Assembly: GCA_905160935.1 (NCBI GenBank)
Contig: CAJHZI010000270.1
Span: forward strand, 139,001 to 203,000
Origin: Enchytraeus crypticus
Lineage: Eukaryota; Annelida; Clitellata; Enchytraeida; Enchytraeidae
Direction of reading: 5' to 3'
DNA: 64,000 nucleotides
Shown here: piece by piece, positions 13,401-21,437 of the stretch
Numbering within the stretch: position 1 is the stretch's first letter
How the letters are laid out: each line of letters opens with the position of its first letter
Translations under genes and position numbers: made by a program
The notes under the pieces: model-generated
What the model was told of the DNA's origin: nothing
The model's input: the letters and a program-made list of their open reading frames with translations, nothing else
Databases searched by the model: none

Positions 13401-16400
13401 AACCTGTATATTTAATTCCAGGAACCGAAATATTATGAATAGATACGATGTATTTTGTTAACAACAGAGTTGATACGTCTTCAGGCACTTGCTAATGTAT
13501 TTACATGCACACTACATGGATATGCTATGACGGGTGACGTCAAACATCTATTGTATCCATCTCGCAAGCTAATAGCAAATCAGAACGATGATGGAGATAA
13601 GTAAGTTATTCATTTAGTTTATTAGGAATCTGAAATTGTAAAGTAAGTTATTCATTTAGCTTATTAGGAAACAGAAATTAACTGGATTAGGTAGAATATA
13701 GTAAATTTTTAGCTCTCAAACTTTCGTTTTGTTTGTTTTATTATTAGCTATCGACGTTTTACCTGTTAGTGGCGTCTTCATTTGTGTCTTTTACTTAATG
13801 TAAAAAGTACATATGTTTAATTAAAATTAGTTTACTTCATTGTAAATTTAATATCACATTCAATGTTATACTAATTAGTAGAAATGTGACTATTTACTAG
13901 TAATTGTTTTGGACTATTTAAATTTTTTTTATCAACCACTGCCTTTATGGGTGTGACTTATAATAATTACTGTTCAGTAATTACCGTGACAGACGCGGCC
14001 ATAATATTTAGTCTGTAATTCAAAACTTGAATATCATTATTTAATTGGTGAACATTTCATCTAATCGAGTTGATAGCTTATTGCTGGTCATAATTTGTCT
14101 ATTTTATTAAATCAAATATAGAATTGGTAGTTAAATATTTCATGTCAATTAATTTTAAGGGTTGGTGCAGATGATAACTTTAAAATATTTGATAAAATTG
14201 TATACTCATATATGTGCATAATTTTACTTTTGCTACATTGCGTTTGCAGTCCCATTCATCTTGCCGTCATACACACCCAGGCCTTGGCTCTGCTCAACTT
14301 TCTTTCTGTGCTGGCAACACTTCCGGCTCCTAATGCAGTCGATGATAGAAATTTCTTAAGACAGGCATGTTTTGAATTAAAAGTTGAATTTAAAATAATT
14401 TTAATCTTTAGCGCGTCTACAATATCAATATCTTGTAAATGGTCGTTTTCATAATTGTAACATTTATTCTTTTATTAAGTTCATGCATTCACTACATTTT
14501 GCTTTAAAAAACTAACGAAAACTCAGAATTTACTAAAATTATTAAGTTTAACGTCACTTTTATCTCCTAAAATTAACCTATAAGATGGGCCTAATGTGAA
14601 TAAAAACCAGCTGAAGATTTTAACTAGTCTCTAAGGATATCTTTTGTTGTTAGTTAAATGATTAACCGCACTATGGCTTAATGTCCTACTGCTTTTGCAA
14701 CACAATTGCACTTTAGCAACTCAATTAGGCCAAAGCTGTTCTATTCACTAATAGTTAAATCTTAGTGTTTATCACTAGGCAATTGTAAAATCTATTGCAG
14801 ACAATTTTCTAGTATACCATAACGACATAAAGATGTTGTTGACCTAACATTCTTTATTCTGTTTTCAGACTCCATTGTACCTCTCGGTCATTACTCAGCA
14901 GATTGACCTCATCGACATTTTGCTCGAGAACGGTGCAAACTGTTTTGCTCTCGACAAGCATGGCAACACTCTGCTTCATATTGCAGCTAAATCCGGCTAC
15001 AGCGCCTGTCTGGAGAAACTTCTCACAAAGTGGCTGACTGATGATAAGAGTGGCATGTGGCGCCCCTGTGTGAACTCTCTTAATTACGAAGGTATGATGA
15101 CGTGAAGTTACGAATCTTACCTATGTACACGCATATGGTAATATCATTATTTATATTAGTATGTAAAATATTAGGAGTTAGTTATGTGATTACTACTGTA
15201 GCTTTAATCCATGGATAAGTGGTGCTCAAATTGTGAAGGGTTTAATGTATTGACACGGGATAACTAATTAAATAATTTAAGGTTCTTTGCACCTTTTGTA
15301 TTCTGTGGACGATGTTTGTTTGTACGCCTATCATGTTTCCAATATCTTACATTCGTTTATGAATAAACGTGGCTGTCCATCTCTCTCTCTCTTTCTCTCC
15401 CTTAATCACAGAGACACGTGTAAATTGTTTCTCTGTAAGCATTTGATAGACATGTAGGTTGTTGAAAATACAGTGTCATGCTGAAGTCTTATCATCCTCA
15501 TCCTACACTTGTTACGAAAAGACAGAATTGCCGTACTACTCATTAATTAATTTATATTTTGATTGATTGATTGATGACTTAATGAGTTTATGGAAAAATA
15601 TTTATTTTAATTGAAAGTACCTTTGTGCAACATTTGAAATATGATCTGCTTTATTTTATCAGGTTACTTATTGAGTGATTGATTAATATATTAACGATCG
15701 AGGACTGACTGAATAAAGTACTGATTGATTGGCTGCTTAGTTTTACTGATCGACTGCTTGTTTTCATTGATTCTGTAGATTAAGGTTAACTTTACTTGAT
15801 TGATTGATTGACTTAGCTACTGATTGATTGACAGATTCACTTTACTTAGCAATCGATTGATTGACCGAGGTACTGATTTATTGACAGATTAACTTTACTA
15901 TTGATTGATTGATTGATTGTTTGAGCTACTGATTGATTGATTGACTGACTGAGCTACTGATTGATTGACTGAACTACTGATTGATTGACAGATTAACTTT
16001 ACTTATCCATTGATTGATTGATTGATACTGCAGGATTCAGCGCGCTGCACCTGTCAGTACGACACGAGCAGGTGGAGTGTGTTAAGCTGCTCATTGAGCG
16101 TGGTGGAGCCGATGTGAACCTGAAGGACGGTAGCTCAGGACGTACTGCCCTTCATCACGCCGTCGATGCCAACAACCTCATCATCATCGCGTATCTCATC
16201 GTCGAGGTCTGCGATAGTGTTAGCTCGTGGGCTGAGCGAATAGCGTGATCTGTTTGATATCGGACTAGAAACCAGTAGATGCTTAATATCACGTTATCGC
16301 TTCGTCGCTGATATGCACTCGAAATATGAAGCTGACTTTAAATCTAACGGAAGCCTTTTTAGCATTGATGTGTATTTTATACAATTATATCTGCCTGTTT

Positions 16401-19400
16401 TCATTACGTGGCACAGTCTATGGTTTGTTTACTTAGATTTTCGACTGCGGATTATTATGTATAGGGTTCAAATTTTGGGCTCACTCGTCGCCGGTGTCTG
16501 TCAAGAGATGAAGACTGAAGTTAACACCGACTTTTGCTTTAAAACTAGAGTTATTGCAGTGTTATTTATTACTAGGGTTATTGCGGTGTTATTTATTACT
16601 AGGGTATTTCTGTGCTATTTATTACTAGAGTTATTGCTGTGTTATTTATTACTAGAGTTATTGCGGTGTTATTTATTGCTAGAGTTAATGCGGTGTTATT
16701 TATCACTAGAGTTATTGCGCTGTTATTTAGTACTAAAGTTATGCTAAATGTCACAGTAGCTTCTAGCATAACCACATTGCATTGCATAACCACATTGTGT
16801 AGCATGGTCACATTGTGCTATATTGTATTAATTACCAATCGAGAGTAATCAGCTAATAACATTTAGTTACCGATACGATTTTGATCCGATACGATTTTGA
16901 TTTTCTATTTATTTTAATTTCAAGGAACTCTCGCGACACGTGAAAGGCCAGTTAAATAAATTGCATCTACTTATCTGGCTCCTTTTATCTGGTTTGTCAG
17001 TTTGACATTGGTTTCACGGTGAAAGATGTAATCTATGAAAAACTTAATCGCTGTACTTGATCTTGTTGTTTATATAGATTAAGGCACATAAAATGGTATT
17101 TCTGTATTTGAACATGTTGTTGTTTTAGGCTAAAAAGATAAAATGGTATCTCTGGTACATGATCTTGTTGTTGTTGTAGACTAAAGCGCATAAAATGGTA
17201 TCTCTGTACTTGATCTTGTTGTTGTTGTAGGCTAAAGCGCATAAAATGGTGTCTCTGTACTTGATTTTGTTGTTGTTGTTGTAGGCTAAAGCGGATGTTG
17301 ATATCCCGAGGTACGATGGTAACACTGCACTGCACCTAGCGGTCTCAGGAAACAAAACTCATATTGTTTCGGTCTTAGTGGCGGCAGGCGCAAATACTGA
17401 GGCTGTGAACTTTGATGAGACTGATGAAAGTGAAGATGATCATCAACTAGTTGACGATGATGATCAAGTTGACCGGGAATCACAGGAAAAGGATCAAGTG
17501 GAAAATGATTTGGAGACAGATGGGGGCGATGAAGAAGTTGAAATTGACAACAATACCAAGAGTCAAGAAATTCATGGATTGACTCCTAAGGACTTGGCTA
17601 AATGTAACGCTCAGGTAAACTTTGTATAATTATGCAGACATTTTAATATCTTAAATATGAAAGCGAACACGTCTATATTTGTTAAAATACTTTTTCAGAG
17701 TTTTTAATATTTTAAAATTTTATAATCAATATTTTCATGGATTTTCATAACTATTGCATTATTGGCTTATCTTCTGACTCTATTTGCCGCTATCCATTCT
17801 ACAGAACTTGACTCTGCTATAAAAGTTCAGCTTATGGAGAGGCTTGCCCGACTAGGTGACGAAAAGCAGCCAGGAAACAGAAGGCACCTGGGTGATGGTA
17901 AGCAGCCGTATGATGAAAACAGGCGATGCCCGTTAATGGAAAGCAGCCAAGTGATGGAAAGCAGCCAGGTGATGAAGAGCAGCCAGGTGATGAAAAGCAG
18001 CCAGGTAATGAAGAGTAGCCAGGTGATGAGGAGTAGCCAGGTAATGAAGAGTAGCCAGGTGATGAATAGCAGCCAGGTGATGAAGAGCAGTCAGGTGATG
18101 GAAAGCAACCAGGTGATGAAGAGCAGTCAGGTGATGAAGAGCAGCCAGGTGATGAAGAGCAGTCAGGTGATGAAGAGCAGTCAGGTGATGAAGAGCAGCC
18201 AGGTGATGAAGAGTAGCCAGGTGATGAAGAGCAGCCAGGTGATGAAGAACAGTCAGGTGATGAAAAGCTGTCAGGTGATGAAGAGAGGCCAGACAAAGAA
18301 TGAATTTGTGAGTTTGAAGGCAACTTGCCACGTCATGTCAGAGTCTAAGACCAGGGTAATGGTAAATGTCTAGAATTGCTATTTTGCAGACCAAAATGTT
18401 AAGTTAATTTAGACTTCATTAATCGTATGCTTGCGACTCTTTATGCATTGGTTAGTTATTTCAAATCTTTTTCTACGCAGATGCTGCAGATTCTAAATCC
18501 GACAAAAGATGATGGAACGGCTCTTGATTGTGAAAGATTTACGGCGACTGTTGGTTTGGAGGACAGACCTGATAAACAGCTCAAGTCAGTCTGTGACTCC
18601 GGCATAGAATCCATACGGATTCATTCTGTGCCGGTTACTCTCTCTGGAGCAACACATTCTACTTCCGTTCTGCTAGCTAAGGATTCATCCAGCTCTGGTG
18701 AATATTTCCTCTGATTCTGGCTGATAACGTAGAATAATCATACTTCTAATTCGATCATTTTCTAGCATATTTTTACTAGAAACTACAAAAAGGGTTTGCA
18801 CCCGTATGGGAATCACGAATTAGCGTCAGACTTGATACTCTTCATTGTGAAAGTTTTCTGGATGTCGTTAGAAGTATGAACAATACAAATGTTGATTTGC
18901 AAAATGTTCTATTTCTATTTATTCTAACCAGAATTTTAATCATGCACATTTGATCTACTGATGATAAAAATTGTAGAAAGTACGTGATAAGCTGAAGACC
19001 TTGAAGGATGAGAAATTGAAGGATTTGAATTCGAGCTAGCTGGATCTTTTCAGACCTAAACTTCTTATCCTTGTGGTGCTGAATCAATCATTAACTTTTG
19101 TCTTATATTGAACTTTTATGATACTAAAAACACATGTAGTATCTATTTCATTTCTCTCCGTTTTGTTTTATCGCGGTCGAAAGCATAATTGATAGTCCGA
19201 CTCAGCTTTTCGGATGATTCATTTCATTATCTGATGTAAATTTGGTTAAAGTATGCGCTTTGCGAAGGCCATATATAATTATTTAAGTAGTAGATTTTTA
19301 TTTTCAAATGTATTGTGAAACGAGAGAGTAGATAATTAGCTAATTTAAAATCTTACTGGAAGTATATATTGACACAAGTTTTTGATGTATTTCTTATTAA

Positions 19401-20565
19401 CTTTACAACAGATCTGAGCAATTTAGATGCCGTGATACGATCGTTATTAGCTAAACTGCTCGATCCGGTTAAGACTGGTTCTGACTGGAAAGAACTGGCT
19501 CAGAAACTTCATTTAGGATCACTAATTGATGCATTGCAGAATGCTGTCAGCCCAACAAAAGCTGTACTAAACAACTTTGAGGTATTTAATTTGCTTTTGT
19601 TGCAGAAGTGTATTTTTATAGAGTGCTTAATGATTGCGTAGCTTAAATTGTTGGCTTTCGCAATTTATTTGTCATAAGAAGTAATTTTTTTCCTCTTTTC
19701 TTTGTAGTGACTGCTCGAACTGTAGCCTTAATGTAGTTTATATTTGTAAATTTTTCTGACATTATAAAAGTTTAAAAAGACAAAAGGACAGACTATGGTC
19801 GAAAATTTTTGTGTTATTATATTTCTCTATTCATTCTGAACGTAAACCGTCGCGGAACAGAAGGTTCAAGATTCAAATCCAGTACCCTTCCCATCTCTCG
19901 AGCTGGAAACTGGGGTTAAATTTTGTTTTAGTTAAAATTCTATCTCGATATTAAATCTTTAAATGTGAATATCTTTTTTCAAGCATCTCTTGCAAACTAG
20001 CTCAGGCTCTGTTTCCACAATGATCATTTTATTATTATTATTATTATTATTATTAACAACGAAACCCTATATAGCAGTGTCATGGCCGAACTCGGTCTTC
20101 GAGACTACTTTACAGGAAGAGTTCAATTGTAATCATGAGCTGAATAACAATTACATTTAAATTAATATCTAAACTAGTAAAAATTTCTACACATGAGCGA
20201 AACTTTACGCTATCCAGCAACACTCATTTCAGACTTCATAATACAAAATACTCATAATAAACATACATTCGTGTATAGTACTTTCATGTAGAAAAACTAC
20301 GCGACCACAACAATGTTTTCACACCACGACGGAAAGCTAAATAGTTACACTCATGTCTTAGACTGTTAGGTGTCAAACCATTCCAAACGAAAGCCGCGGC
20401 AGAAATCCAGGCTCGGTCACCTAACGAGGCATTTGTTCTCGGCCGAATGAGTAGACCCGAACAATCTATTTTGAGAGCATAGACTTTAAAATCAGGCATT
20501 GCCGTTGTGATTGTGATTATATTATATTGCGTCTTCTCAGATGGATATAATGTATAGACTTTAGC

Positions 20566-20625
<60 letters not shown>

Positions 20626-21368
20626 GGGGTGAGTAAAAAAAGATAACACCTGCAAAAAGTTTGAATATCTCAGGCTATTGTTAATATTTGTAAATTAAAC
20701 TTTTACTAATTAATAAGGGACTCATTTCTGGTGGGGTGGCCAATTTTCATCCATTTTGGTGCATAGATTGTCCAGTTATGCAAGTTTCAGCAGAGCAACC
20801 CCCATTTTTACCTTAAAATGGCGTTTGCTACAACGGTAAGGGCAGATTGCACTTCATTGACGAGAAGGTAAGGTTGAACTCTCAGTATTACGTCAGTACT
20901 TTGCTTCCGGAGCTGTTTGATGATTGCCATGCTCTTCTACCAAATGGTTTCATCTTTCAGCGGAATGGTGCTCCGGCTGATGCATCTCGTCATGCACAGG
21001 AAAGGATCAGCGAGAGAAACCCGGATTACATCAAGAAGAAATGAATGGCCTCCAAACTCACCCGATCATAATCCTCTGGATTACCATATCTGGGGAACCC
21101 ATGCTGCATCTCTATCAGAAACACCAGCCGAAGCCTAAAAACAAGACAGAACTGCAGGAGGTGCTTTACGCCATTTTTAGTTAAAAATAGGGGGGTTGCT
21201 CTGCTGAAACTTGCATAACTGGCCTGTCTATGTACCAAAATGGATGAAAATTGGCTACCCCATCAAAAATTAGTCCTTTAGTAATTGGTATAAGTTTTAT
21301 TGTAAAATATTAACAATAGCCTGAGATATTCAAACTTTTTGCAGGTGTTATCTTTTTTTTTACTCACC

Positions 21369-21437
<69 letters not shown>

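Noticed and set aside
15780..16025. Splice-site array before the ankyrin exon at 16034
   Set aside because: The TTGA repeats come close to the acceptor but the CTGCAG and exon bases are not part of the unit.
17762..18373. A 203-codon open frame treated as an independent gene
   Set aside because: It is the 18-bp minisatellite within the NF-kB intron. p105 homology and phase are satisfied by splicing it out.
20847..21137. Active transposase gene
   Set aside because: The N-terminal DNA-binding domain is absent, the frame is broken near 21040 and only the C-terminal motif block remains.
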